Assembly: GCF_003144245.1 (NCBI RefSeq)
Contig: NW_020289978.1
Coordinates: 310,001 to 374,000, forward strand
Source: Jaminaea rosea
Taxonomy: Eukaryota > Basidiomycota > Exobasidiomycetes > Microstromatales
Direction: 5' to 3'
Length of the DNA: 64,000 bases
Part shown: positions 8,793-19,365 of the stretch, one piece after another
How positions within the stretch are numbered: the first letter of the stretch is position 1
How the letters are laid out: each line of letters opens with the position of its first letter
The notes under the pieces: model-generated
What the model was told of the DNA's origin: nothing
What the model saw: the letters and a program-made list of their open reading frames with translations, nothing else
The model's database searches: none
Made by a program: the position numbers and the translations under genes

Positions 8793-11486
8793 TCAATCGA
8801 CCTCCGCCATCATCGTCTCCTTGGTCCAGGTCGCTCCCCTCTCGTTAGGCGAGTCCTTCGAGGTACTCTTGGTCCTAGGCGCACTCGACAGCTTACTCTC
8901 ATCGAACAGATGAGCAGGACGGAAAGGCCATCGCTCGAACGTTCGGGCTAGTAGGATCCATTGCTCGTCCGTCAGGTCGCAGACGGGCGTGTCGGGGTGG
9001 ATTCGGAGAGATTTGGGCGGGAGGGGAGGCGGGGTGAGGGTCTGGGCATTCGAGTCGCCAGAGGCTTGTGCGCGCTGTCGTGCCAGCTCGAGCTGCTTTT
9101 CGTAGACGGCTTCTGCGTCTGGCCCAATACGTTTCAGCACACTCTCTGCCCCTGGGAAGGTTCGAGCGAGCGCGGTGCTGATGCTCTTCGACCTCAACAC
9201 GTACACTCCTCGAAGCAGATAGTCGAGGCTCTCCACCTCAATCCCGCAAAGAGCCTCGACGACCTCTGAAGCTTGCACTTCTGCTGCCGCCTTGATTGCC
9301 TCCTCGTGCTTGAGCTGGCGTGCCTCTGCCTCGTTCTCATAGTGAGAGGTGAGACGGGTACGTCGCCCGTCAATGAGGCGGAGGTACGTCAATTTGTCTT
9401 GATGGACCTTACGCAGCGATTCGAGAGTGGCAGCCCAAGCGGGCGGTGCGGACGTCGAGTCAGAGCGTCGGCCCCCTGCCTTCCGGGGTGCGGAAGCACG
9501 TCGACGCTTTGGTGAGAACGTCTCCTGCTCAGATGGGGCATCGGCATCAGCGTTGGCCGTGGCCGCTCCTGACGAGGCGGATGGGGCGTCCGAGCTGGTT
9601 GCAGGGTCTACGCTCGAGCGTGAGCGGGCAGAGGTGGAGAAGTCTCGCCTGCCCAAGGTCGGCCCCGCTGATGGCGTTTGTGATGGCCCGGTGCCTTGAC
9701 GAAGTTGGGAGAGGGTGGTGCCACTGGCCAGCTCGTCCGATGAGGGGGACAGGCCTTCACTCCCGTCCGCGGAGACTGCGTCGGCTCCACTATCCGTCTC
9801 TCCCACCGCCGTCCCGCCCTGCTCCGCCGCAGTATCCATCAATGAAGAGCTCACCGCCACCCCTTTCTTCCTCGCTCTCCTCTCCGACCGGTTGGAACCG
9901 CCGAGCTGTCTCCTCCTTTCCCTCGCCAGTAACAGCTTGACCTTCTGATACTCAACCTCGATATCCTCGTCCGTAATGTCCTCCCCTCTCAACTCCTTGT
10001 ACTCTGCCTTCAATTGGGCAATCTTGGCATCGAATCCCCTCAGCTTCTCCTCCATAGCTTTCTCTCTTGTGCCAACAACCTTGACGGCGGCCTCTCTCTT
10101 CCTCTGCTCCTCCATCTCCGCCTCCTGGTTTGCCAATTTCGTTCGCTCATCCCGGATAAGTTGGGCTTTTTGCTCTGCTTCTTGCTGAAGGTGCGCCTTC
10201 TCTTCTTCAAGCACAGAGGCAGGAATCTGACTCTGCAAGCCAGCAAGACGACGCCATGCCTGCACCTGCCTCACCTTGGGCACTGCAGTGAGCGTGCACA
10301 TGGCGAGCTGGCTCGAGCCGCTGGCCATGTTCTCGTTGGAGATACTTGCAGCGTTACGTAATGTCCGACGTTGTGCTCGCAGATTCTCAGGCCAAAAGCA
10401 GTCCGTCTGCGGTTCGAGACTTTGTGCTGATTGTATGATTCGCTGCCATGCGTAGATGCCGCCCAGGGTGCCAATACGCGCCCGCCACGCCGAGCCTGCG
10501 TTGGCTGTCGCTCTCTTCGCTAGAGTCTCAGGCATGACGAAGGCAAGCTTGATGCGCCCGTAGGGGAAGATCCAGCCGCCGTTGCCCATGGCAGCGATGA
10601 GCTGCGTGTAGAGCTGATCGCCGTGCACGGTATTTGGCAGCTGCGAGACAAAGACGACTGGCGCGAGCTGGTGCGCCGGACGGGACGGGTCTTCTGCCCA
10701 CGTTTTGGTCTGCGAGAAGGCGCCGTACTGCTCTAGCTCTTGATAGGCCCACCAATGATACCCTTCGTCACGATGATAGAAGAAGAGCTTGTCCTTTGGC
10801 CCTTTTCCCTCTGCATCTACTAGTGTTGGATCCTCTTTGAGACTCTCGAGCGCCCATGTGAACTTGGGGGACGTCTCCATCGCAATGACTCTTCCCACCT
10901 CCTTTCGAGAGATGAGCTCACTTGTAATGGTACCCGGGCCAGCGAAGGACTCGATGATGGTGACCTTCTGGCCGCCATTCTGTTCGACGATGCTCTCCAG
11001 CTCGAGGCCGTCCACAAATTTCTTGATAGCAGTACGATCGCGCATAAAGTATCGCGACTGATCGAGGAAGTCGGATCGCCGCTTGTCATAGAAGGGTGAC
11101 CGACCCCATTCGTTTGGATGAGGGAGATGACTGAAGTGGCTAGGATAGGTGATTCGATCTGATAATGGGCTGAGGTGGAAGTCGTCGAGGCGCCACAATG
11201 GTTTGGGCGTGTCCTTCTCCATGTTCCACTGTGTACGACGCATCTTGAGCGTCTTGTGATCTGAAGTGAGCGCTTCGCGAGCTCGTGCTGCCGCTCCTGA
11301 TGCCGCTTCGTCTGAGGATGCATCGAGCCTGAGCCTTGAGGTGGAAAAGGCAGGCGATGTGGCGGACGAGGAGGCCAACGCCGAGCTGGAGGCGCCACCC
11401 CTGCTGAGTCGTTGCGATCTAGCACCACATCCATAGCATGACGGTCGTGGCAATGCGAGCCGCGACCCACTTGCTATACGGTACAT
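8793..11486 (-). CDS. Mitochondrial transcription factor Mtf1/TFB-like protein with large insertion
   Basis: A single exon encodes 897 residues from the ATG at 11486; the frame is open further upstream but has no ATG. The N-terminus (MYRIASGSRLALPR) is Arg/Ser-rich and looks like a mitochondrial presequence. A Rossmann-type methyltransferase core of the KsgA/Dim1/mtTFB superfamily begins near residue 175: VTIIESFAGPGTI, then VIAMETSPKF, VVFVSQLPN and a WIFPYGRIKLAFVMPE segment. A long coiled-coil and low-complexity block follows. The end (DLTDEQWILLARTFERWPFRP) resembles the C-terminus of fungal Mtf1-like factors. Yeast Mtf1 has about 340 residues, so some 350-400 residues look inserted. It may be a promoter-melting factor or an active rRNA dimethyltransferase; the sequence alone does not decide. 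The gene is divergent from PMT4. Confidence 0.62.
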   Translation of the reverse strand: MYRIASGSRLALPRPSCYGCGARSQRLSRGGASSSALASSSATSPAFSTSRLRLDASSDEAASGAAARAREALTSDHKTLKMRRTQWNMEKDTPKPLWRLDDFHLSPLSDRITYPSHFSHLPHPNEWGRSPFYDKRRSDFLDQSRYFMRDRTAIKKFVDGLELESIVEQNGGQKVTIIESFAGPGTITSELISRKEVGRVIAMETSPKFTWALESLKEDPTLVDAEGKGPKDKLFFYHRDEGYHWWAYQELEQYGAFSQTKTWAEDPSRPAHQLAPVVFVSQLPNTVHGDQLYTQLIAAMGNGGWIFPYGRIKLAFVMPETLAKRATANAGSAWRARIGTLGGIYAWQRIIQSAQSLEPQTDCFWPENLRAQRRTLRNAASISNENMASGSSQLAMCTLTAVPKVRQVQAWRRLAGLQSQIPASVLEEEKAHLQQEAEQKAQLIRDERTKLANQEAEMEEQRKREAAVKVVGTREKAMEEKLRGFDAKIAQLKAEYKELRGEDITDEDIEVEYQKVKLLLARERRRQLGGSNRSERRARKKGVAVSSSLMDTAAEQGGTAVGETDSGADAVSADGSEGLSPSSDELASGTTLSQLRQGTGPSQTPSAGPTLGRRDFSTSARSRSSVDPATSSDAPSASSGAATANADADAPSEQETFSPKRRRASAPRKAGGRRSDSTSAPPAWAATLESLRKVHQDKLTYLRLIDGRRTRLTSHYENEAEARQLKHEEAIKAAAEVQASEVVEALCGIEVESLDYLLRGVYVLRSKSISTALARTFPGAESVLKRIGPDAEAVYEKQLELARQRAQASGDSNAQTLTPPPLPPKSLRIHPDTPVCDLTDEQWILLARTFERWPFRPAHLFDESKLSSAPRTKSTSKDSPNERGATWTKETMMAEVD

Positions 11487-11861
11487 GTGATCAAGGATGC
11501 GAGGGCCGAAAGGGAAGGATGGACTGGATGGAGGTAAAGTCAAAATTGCCTTCGACGCCTTCAACGTCCGTCTTCCCGCGTCGACGCGTGCTTAGTCAGC
11601 AATCGCGGCCCACGGCGCGAACGAAGCCAGCCGCCGCCCGTGCGCAAGGGGCCAAGCCATGGAGCGATTGAGTCTGATTGCGTCGTTGGACACGAGTCGA
11701 GTCGAAAGGCTCCTTGTTGCCATTCCTTCCTCCCGAACCTTGTCGTCGCGCGTCGACCTGCCAGGGCAATCATTGTCAAGCGCGCATAACCAGACACTCT
11801 CACACCTTCTCCCAATCCATCCTCGTCCTCATCTTCCCCCTTTCCAGCTGATTGGCCTGCC
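11487..11861. promoter_or_regulatory. Divergent Mtf1-like/PMT4 promoter region
   Basis: This 375-base region lies between divergent start codons. It contains one ACGCGT (11584-11589) and no open frame that I consider real. It probably carries both promoters and leaders. Confidence 0.35.
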
Positions 11862-14548
11862 ATGTCAGGCATGCGCTCAAGAAAGGCGGCGGCCGCGGCC
11901 AACGGCAATCACGATGCCATTCTCGACCCAAGCCTGACGGAGAGTCAAAAGAATGCAGCGCTCAAGAATGGGACGTACGCTGGTAGCAGCGACGATGTGC
12001 GTGGCTTCGAACAGGCAAAGGTGAGTACGGCGCGAGCTCCGCTTGAAGCCAGGTAGTCCTCTGACACGCGCTCCTCCATCAACGCGCCTCCTTGCCTGCA
12101 TATAGCGCCGCAGACCAGCCGTCGTACTTCCCGAATCAACACACGGCGTGACATTGGCAAACGACGGAGCCATTGTCGCACTCCTTTTCCTCGGAGCGGC
12201 CATCGTACGATTCTGGAAGATCGCTCACCCTGCTCAAGTCGTCTTCGATGAAGTCCACTTTGGCAAGTTCGCCTCGTACTACCTGCGACGAGAGTACTAC
12301 TTTGATGTTCACCCTCCCTTTGCAAAGTAAGTGCCGCAGAGACGCGGAGCTCGACAGCGCGAGTGTATGCTCATCTTCTGCTTGTCCCTTCAGGATCCTC
12401 AATGCCTTCGCTGGCTACCTCGCCGGATTCAAAGGAAACTTCGACTTCGAGAATATCGGAGACAGCTACGAAAAGGCAGGCGTGCCACACATCAAGATGC
12501 GCTCCCTACCAGCCATCATGGGCTCTGTTCAGTCGCCCCTCGTCTACCTTATCATGCGAGAGACGGGTCACGCCAAGCTCATTGGTCTGCTGAGTGCGTC
12601 GCTCCTCCTCCTGGACAATGCTCACATCGCCCAGGATCGCCTCATCCTCCTCGATGCGGCCCTCTGCCTCTTCATGACACTCTCCCTCTATTCGTACGTC
12701 AAATTCTACAAGCAGCGCTACAATGAATTCAGCCCCAAATGGTGGACCTGGATGATCGCTACTGGGGTCAACCTCTCTCTCACCATGAGCTGCAAGATGG
12801 TCGGCCTCCTCACCTTCCTCACTGTCGGGTGCGCCGTAGCCGTCGATCTCTGGAACCTCCTTGACGTCAAGCGCGGTCTCACCGTGCGCCACGTCATGAA
12901 GCACTTCTTTGCCCGTGCTCTAGGCCTCATCGTCATCCCGGCATTTGTCTACTTGTTCTGGTTCTGGGTCCATTTCAAGATTCTCATCCGCTCCGGTACA
13001 GGAGATGCATTCATGAGCTCAGAATTCCAGCAGACACTACAAGGCAACCCTATGCTGGCACAGGCGCGCGACATTCACTATGGAGACACAATTGCCATCA
13101 AGCACAAGCACACCAACGCTTTCCTCCATTCGCACATAGACCGCTACCCTTTGAAATACGAGGACGGCCGTATCTCCTCTCAGGGTCAGCAGGTTACCGG
13201 CTACCCTTTCAACGACACCAACAACCTTTGGCAGGTGCACGCCACCGTCCCTCTGCCGGAGGAGGGAGGCTCAGGTCGAGCAGTGCGCAATAACCACGTC
13301 GTCCGCCTGCTGCACGTCAACACCCAGTCTTACCTCCTGACGCACGACGTCGCTTCTCCACTCATGTCCACCAACGAGGAATTTACCACCGTCCCCTGGA
13401 ACGACACCTCGAGGTACAATGACACCCTCTTTGAACTTCGTGTCGATGGGCTCTCCAAAACGAGCACCTCTCCGTGGAAGAGCAAGAGCGCCTGGTTCCG
13501 TCTGATTCATGTACCCACCAAAGTGGCGATGTGGACGCACAACGAGACGCCTCTGCCGGAGTGGGCCTTCAAGCAGCAAGAGGTCAATGGCCACAAGGAT
13601 GTCAACGACAAGACTACCCTCTGGTTCGTCGATGAGCTCAACCCTGATCCTACGGCTTCGGACTTTGAGGAGCGGTCCAAGCCTCTGCCGCCCAGGAAGG
13701 TGACGAAGATGAGCTTCTGGCGCAAATTCGTCGAGCTGCAGATGCAGATGCTCCAGCAGAATGCTGGCCTCACACAGAGCCACCCGTACGCTTCGAGTCC
13801 CATCAACTGGCCATTCTTGCTGCAGGGTATCAGCTTCTGGACGGAGAATACTGAGCAGCAGCAGATTTACTTGATGGGGAACCTCGTCTCTTGGTGGGTG
13901 AGCGTGCTCTTCGTGAGCGTCTTCGTAGGTGTGATGGGTGCGGATACCCTCGCGCAGAGGAGAGGCATCGAACCTATTGCCCGCAATGTAAGGAAGAGGC
14001 TGGGGAGCACCGTGGGCTTCTTTGTAAGCGCTTGGGCATTCCACTACCTGCCTTTCTTCAGCATGAACAGGTGAGTCGGCGCAACAGTCAAAAGACGAAC
14101 ACTGAGCTGACATTTTGTGGCAACCATTCGCAGGCAACTCTTCCTCCACCACTATCTCCCAGCACACATTTGCGCCTGCCTCGCAGCGGGTGGAGTTCTC
14201 CAATTCATCGTAGTAGAGGAGGTCGCAGGCCCTCTCTCAGCTCCTGGTCCCCTCCTCGCCTCCAACACCTCAACACCCTCTCACCCGCAGGACGAGACTC
14301 CCCGCTCCCCCTCGGGCGTCCGTCTCTCCCTCCCGACTACCCGCTCAGATGTGCATCTTCCACGCGGCGCCATCTTCGCTATCGCGGTGCTCATGATGCT
14401 CACGGCAGCCATGTTCTGGTTCTTGAGCCCGTTCACGTACGGTACGCCGGGATTGACGAACCAGCAGTGGTTGAAGATGAGGCTGTTGAGTAGTTGGAGT
14501 CTGCACTTCTTGCCTTCGATGCAGGAGTTGGCACAGGGCAAGTCGTGA
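11862..14548 (+). CDS. PMT4: Protein O-mannosyltransferase, Pmt4 type
   Basis: The protein transfers mannose from dolichyl-phosphate mannose to Ser/Thr of secretory and membrane proteins in the ER. Exons are 11862-12020, 12106-12326, 12394-14070 and 14134-14548, giving 823 residues (yeast Pmt4 has 762). The GT39 catalytic domain starts with a first membrane segment and the acidic loop motif [15 protein letters not shown], followed by HPPFAK and an [10 protein letters not shown] segment. MIR-domain sequence is clear ([31 protein letters not shown]). The [10 protein letters not shown] motif near the C-terminus spans the last intron. The MIR wording matches Pmt4 better than Pmt1/Pmt2. Multiple hydrophobic helices lie at both ends. 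Confidence 0.93.
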
Positions 14549-15092
14549 GGGAGACAAGAGGGGAGGATTGGCGGGACGAGAGAAGTCAGTTGGTTGAGTT
14601 CACTGAGACTGATGTCACATCTAGCAAGGGAAAAGAAAGAATGTTGCAAGGAGGAGGAGGAGATTGAGAGGTAGGAGAAACACGTATCACCTTCATGTAT
14701 CGCCCCGGGCCTCAAACCCACATGGGCTCGATCATCCTGAATTGGATTGCACAGGCTTGTCTCGCAGCTACCTTACAATGACGAGACGCCAAATGTCCCT
14801 TCCTGCCTGGCACGAACTTGGCCCCCTTGTCATTCTGCTCGCTGCGCCATCTCCTCTTGTGGCTGACGCGGTCCCAGTCCGCCGCCCTCGGATGCTCGCG
14901 TAGATTGCTTTGTCGGACTGAGAGCTTGAGTGTTGCTTCCACTTGTCTTTCTTTCCATTGCAGCACTACCATCGGACACGATGGACGCCACCAAGCCAGA
15001 CTGACTACAGCAGAGCTGTGGAATAGACTACGACGGATACAGCCATACAAGCAGGCGCGGTCTCCATCACCTGTCCCACCCTTGCCAGCACG
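14549..15092. other. Intergenic region between PMT4 and WSS1
   Basis: This 544-base gap separates two plus-strand genes. A 207-codon minus-strand frame (14712-15335) crosses it but runs into the WSS1 first exon and has no recognisable motif, so I treat it as a GC-rich shadow. The region probably holds the PMT4 3' end and the WSS1 promoter. Confidence 0.5.
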
Positions 15093-16625
15093 ATGCCCCT
15101 CCCAGGTCGAGGCGCCTTTCCATCGTCTGTGCCTCCTTCCTCGACCTCTTATCGCGAGCCAACCGAGGCCTCTCGCTCCTTCGGCACCTCCTCCTCCAAC
15201 CGCAATCTGAGGGGGAATGCCCGCATCGCCGAGTATCGCGTCCTCAAGGGCTTGCCACGTGCAGATGAGGCCCTGGCAATGCTCCGGCGCGTAGGCGCAA
15301 TCGTCAAGCCAATAATGGTCAGGCATGGATGGCATGTCCCCCTTTTGGTCGAGTTTTCGGGGTTCCAGAAAAGGCCCCCTGAGCTACTTGGTGAGTTGCG
15401 GCGATGATCTGGCATCACTGGAGGAAATGACTGATGTTGACCACCGTGCTCGCCCTTCCCCTCGCGCTTAGGCATGAATGTCAACCGGGGCCAGAAGATC
15501 TTTCTCCGCCTGCGCCACCCATTGTACAGCAGCCGTGACCCCTCCAACGGCCAGCCGACCATGTCCGACTCCTTCCTCTCCGAGGATGACGTAGTCTATA
15601 CCATGCTTCACGAGCTCACGCATAATGTCCATGGCCCGCACGATGACAAGTTCAACGCCTTACTCAAGGACCTGGAGGAGGAATGGTTTGAGCAACGCCG
15701 TACGGGAGGGAGAGGCTATATGCCCGGTGATGGATTCTTGACGCCTGGGCTGAGACTGGGAATGGGGCAAGTGAGCAATGCAAAGACACCGGCGGAGGCA
15801 AGGAGGCAGGCTGCGGCTATGGCCGAGGAGAGGAGGCGCAAGCAATTGTTGGGCGTGGGTGGTGGCAGGCTCGGTGGCGGAGAGGGGGTTACGGTGGATA
15901 AGGACGCGGCTACCCTTGCGAGGGAGGCTGCTGAACGACGCCGTCGCTTGCAGGAGGTAGACAAGAAGGCTGGCGGAGGTGGTGGGGTGTGCCCGTCGAC
16001 GCAATCCGGGAGGGAGGAGGCCATCAAGTGGCACGAGGAAGAGGAGCTGTTGCATGGTATCAAGGTGATTACCATAGAAGACGACAGCGATGATGAGGAG
16101 GAGGTGCAGGTCATCGAGAAGCCAGGGCGAGGACCTTCGACAACAAACGAGCCAGACGCCAAAGGCATCGGTAGCAGCAAACATGACACCGCCGGGCCGG
16201 CCTTACCGGCCAAGGGAACGGCCGTCAAGGAGGAGGGTGCCGGCTCAACGAAGGGCAAATCCATGGGCAGCATCAAAGCCATCGTCATCGACGACGACGA
16301 CGACGAAGAAGGCGAAGACGACTTCTCGACAATTTCGGTCAAGCGCGTGAAGCGAGCGCCACCGTCCACAGCCAAAGCCGACGGCGTCGTCAAAACCTCC
16401 TCTCGCCTGAATGGCACCACCGTCGCCGCCTCCTCCTCCACAGCGGCCTCTGGTCCCTCAAACTCAGCCGCAGCAGCACTCGCCCTGCAACGCATGCAGA
16501 CCAAACGCAACGCCAGCAGCGCAAACGATGCAGGATGGCGCTGCTCGACGTGCCGACAGTGGATGGGGGGCGATCAGGCTAGCTTGTGGATCTGCATCAG
16601 GTGCGGGAGTGTGGCGAGGAAGTAG
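15093..16625 (+). CDS. WSS1: WLM-domain metalloprotease, Wss1/SPRTN-like
   Basis: Wss1 proteases cut proteins covalently trapped on DNA. Exons are 15093-15390 and 15472-16625, giving 483 residues. The intron splits a Gly codon in the LLG-MNVNRG segment of the WLM domain. The zinc site is HELTHNVHGPHD at residues 146-157, with ligands His146, His150 and His156 and catalytic Glu147. The C-terminal half is disordered and carries two hydrophobic-acidic stretches that look like SUMO-interacting motifs, VITIEDD (298-304) and IVIDDDDD (about 370). It ends in a C-x2-C-x13-C-x2-C zinc finger (WRCSTC to CIRCG), longer than the standard RanBP2 finger. The domain order matches Wss1, which acts on SUMOylated crosslinks with Cdc48. 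Nuclear location is inferred. Confidence 0.93.
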
Positions 16626-16959
16626 GCGTCGACCGACATGAAGGCAGGAGAGAAGTATATACCATCAGCGCTTAGCATCAGTCATTCATAGCCATAGTCA
16701 CAGTCAGCACTCATCGAGAATCACATTAATCCGCAGTCATCACCACCACCATCAGTTGAAGAGTGAATCTCGTGCTTCATTTCGCCCCATCGACCGTAGC
16801 GATGTGGAGAGAATACGAACAATGCGCCACGTCGTGTATATGGCAGAGCTGTATCAAGCATGATGAGGATGAAAGAGGTGACAGTGTATCGCGAGAAGCA
16901 GAGGGCGATCAGGGATAGGGAACAGCTGACGGTGACTTTTCTTCTCTTATCCCCAACCC
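16626..16959. other. Convergent 3' intergenic region
   Basis: This 334-base gap lies between the 3' ends of WSS1 and the F-box gene. It has short CAT/CAC-rich sequence near 16739-16752. I see no gene in it. Confidence 0.55.
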
Positions 16960-19365
16960 TTACGCAGCTGCAGTGCCTGCAGACTCATCCCCCTTCCTCT
17001 TCCTCAGCACGAATGGCCCCTCGTACCCTGACATCTCGCGAGGAGTAAAAGAGTCCCTCCACCTCCCCACAAGGGCGGCCCCTGCAAGCGCGTACCCACG
17101 ATAGAGCCATCGTCCTCGTCCGTCGGGTCGATACTCCTTGGAAAGGATGACCATACCATCCCAAGCGCGCACACGGCCGCGAAGTACGAAGCGACCCCAG
17201 GCTGAGTGGCCTATCCCGCTAATGAGCATCTCGTAGCGGTCCGTCGAGAGGCCGACGTCTTCTTCAGATGAGTCGCTCTCAGCGGCCTTGGAAGCAGAGC
17301 GTCGCAGGTCACGAGCCATAGCTGAGTTCAGGTAGCCGTAGGCGGCTTCGTCGCCTCCCTCCTCCTCTGCGAAGCGCGGGTAAAGCGCATAGTCTGCTGG
17401 TCGCTCGCCGATGATTACCTTCTTGCTGCCACTGGACGCAGGCTGCTCGTCGTAGTCGTCGCCGTATCGCTTCCCCTTGCCCTTTGCCTTGGCGCTGAGT
17501 CCAGCACTACTGCCTCCCTGCAAGCCTGCAGCCTCTTTAGCGTCTAGCTCTCTGGCCCTCTGCTTCGCCTCCTGCAACGTCCCAGGCAAGCGCAGCACAT
17601 CTTCCATTGGGTCCTCAGCCCCAAAGCCCGCACTAATCACACCTGCGTGGCCCCCTTCCTTGTATCCCGAGCCCTCACCCACACGAACAAAGTGTTCCTT
17701 CAACTTCCAAACCTGGGGCTGCTCACCGAAGGGACCCTCGTAGAGGCTCTGCATCCTCCCTGCCAACATCTCGCGGTACGAGTCAAAGTCGAAGAAACTG
17801 AACCTGCCTTCCCATGCACCTTCGAGCTGCCCGGCAAAGAAGCACGGCTTCAGCCCCGGAGAGCGGTAAGGGTCGTGACAGGCTACGAGACGCGCGAGGT
17901 CGCGATCGTGCTCTGCGGAGGAGAGGGAGTGAATTGGCCCTCCAGGTATGTAACCCGGTTGCTCGAGGACGGTGGTTTCTTCTCCCACTCGGCCAGCCGA
18001 CAAGGATGGGTGGAGTAGCCCCAGCTGGATAGGAGGGCGTTGCGGTGCTCCATTCGCCGGGGCATGGGCATCGCGTGTTCCAGGCTCGGCGCCGCGCTCC
18101 ACGATGGCTTGAAGACCGACGACGGCTGGGTCGCACTCTACTTGGTTGAAGAAGGAGAAGTAGGCCGCGTGGGCCAGGACGGGAGGGCGCAGGGTCAGAC
18201 GCTGCCCGCAGTGGTAGAGGACAGTTGTGCGGACCTTGGGAGCGAGGTCTGCGAGGAAGGGATTGGCCGGTTGGGCAGGCTGGGGAGCCGTTGTGCTGGT
18301 AGCGCCTGTGGGAGCGGGCAGTGTCGTAGGTGCGGACAGCGTGGCGAGACCAGGAGGTCCGCGAGGTGGAGAAGGTGCAGAGGTTGATGCCTCCGCCTCC
18401 GTGGCCGTGGCCGTAGACGTTGAGCCATTCGCGTGGGGAGCCGCTGCGAGTATCGGCGCAGCGCCCGAGCTGTCGCTGACGCTGCCTCTGACAGATCCAG
18501 CGCGACTCTGTCCCGCAGCCTCGTGCCTCTCTCTCTCCACCTCCTCCATCGCCTCACCGGGCTCCTCCGCCCTTCTGATGGGCAGCGACCTGAGGGTCCA
18601 AGGCGCATAGAAGCACTCGAATTTGTGGCTCGCAAAAACAAAGGGCCTGAGAATGAACAGTTTCTCCTCCACCTCATCCTTGCTCTCTTGCGTGAGCTCA
18701 GCTGGGTCCTTGATCAGGTACCCGATGTGCAGGGCGAGCGCCCTGTCCTCAGACTCGGGCGGGTATCCAGGCTCCAACGCCGACTCGAGCATCTCCTGCG
18801 TGTGGTGCAGAGACAAGTACTCCTTGATGTTGGCCCATTGCAGCGCAGCGACGTTAAGGCCATCGTTCTCCGTACACAGCAAGTAGGCCAACCAGAGGTT
18901 CTCTCGCATAGCGGCATCGCTTGCCTCTCCCGGCCCCTCGGGCCTGAGCCGACCAAGCTCTGTGGCATGACGAATACGCTTGAGGATAATGCAGCGACGC
19001 TGAAGCTCGTCGCAGAGGACGCGAGAGCTCACAGCCTTTCGCCCGAAGCGACGGCAGATGGCCTCCGTGTCGAATTTGGAGCGGAAGATGCGGGCGTAGA
19101 GACGCGGGTTGTTGGCTGGCGCTAGGTGGGCGTGGATCTGGCGGCAGACGAGGAGGAGGTCAAGGAGCGCCTGAGGAGGGGTAGGGGAGGAGCTTATGGG
19201 GGTCTGAGAGGCAAGGCCCGTGTAGAGGGCGATGAGATCGAGGATCTCGGGGGGTAGCGAGAGGAGAAGCCGGCCTGCGACGCTGGTTGATGAGGACGAA
19301 GGCGGCGCCTTGTCTTGCTGGTCGGGCGTATGCCTCATTCGGATGTTGCTGATCAGGGTGTCCAT
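16960..19365 (-). CDS. F-box protein with unusual C-terminal beta-rich domain
   Basis: A single exon encodes 801 residues from the ATG at 19365. The frame continues upstream to 19602 without an ATG, so an extra 5' exon is possible. An F-box lies near residues 33-85 (LLLSLPPEILDLIALYTG, LLLVCRQIHAHLAP), so the protein probably recruits a substrate to an SCF ubiquitin ligase through Skp1. The middle is low-complexity Ser/Thr/Ala/Pro. The last 250 residues contain repeated W-x-G-R-F/G-x-V blocks (LEGAWEGRFSFFDFDSY, AWGRFVLRGRVRAWDGM, RGRWLYRGYALAGAALVGRW), then YEGPFVLRKR, suggesting a lipocalin-like or other beta-barrel substrate-binding domain. I cannot name the substrate. It is divergent from the histone deacetylase gene. 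Confidence 0.75.
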   Translation of the reverse strand: MDTLISNIRMRHTPDQQDKAPPSSSSTSVAGRLLLSLPPEILDLIALYTGLASQTPISSSPTPPQALLDLLLVCRQIHAHLAPANNPRLYARIFRSKFDTEAICRRFGRKAVSSRVLCDELQRRCIILKRIRHATELGRLRPEGPGEASDAAMRENLWLAYLLCTENDGLNVAALQWANIKEYLSLHHTQEMLESALEPGYPPESEDRALALHIGYLIKDPAELTQESKDEVEEKLFILRPFVFASHKFECFYAPWTLRSLPIRRAEEPGEAMEEVERERHEAAGQSRAGSVRGSVSDSSGAAPILAAAPHANGSTSTATATEAEASTSAPSPPRGPPGLATLSAPTTLPAPTGATSTTAPQPAQPANPFLADLAPKVRTTVLYHCGQRLTLRPPVLAHAAYFSFFNQVECDPAVVGLQAIVERGAEPGTRDAHAPANGAPQRPPIQLGLLHPSLSAGRVGEETTVLEQPGYIPGGPIHSLSSAEHDRDLARLVACHDPYRSPGLKPCFFAGQLEGAWEGRFSFFDFDSYREMLAGRMQSLYEGPFGEQPQVWKLKEHFVRVGEGSGYKEGGHAGVISAGFGAEDPMEDVLRLPGTLQEAKQRARELDAKEAAGLQGGSSAGLSAKAKGKGKRYGDDYDEQPASSGSKKVIIGERPADYALYPRFAEEEGGDEAAYGYLNSAMARDLRRSASKAAESDSSEEDVGLSTDRYEMLISGIGHSAWGRFVLRGRVRAWDGMVILSKEYRPDGRGRWLYRGYALAGAALVGRWRDSFTPREMSGYEGPFVLRKRKGDESAGTAAA

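Noticed and set aside
10411-10425. Possible RNA polymerase III B box (GGTTCGAGACT)
   Set aside because: Sits inside the coding region of the Mtf1-like gene and has no partner A box.
13271-14203. 310-codon minus-strand frame
   Set aside because: Lies wholly antisense to the well-supported PMT4 coding exons; a codon-bias shadow.
14712-15335. 207-codon minus-strand frame across the PMT4-WSS1 gap
   Set aside because: Overlaps the WSS1 first exon and shows no recognisable sequence.
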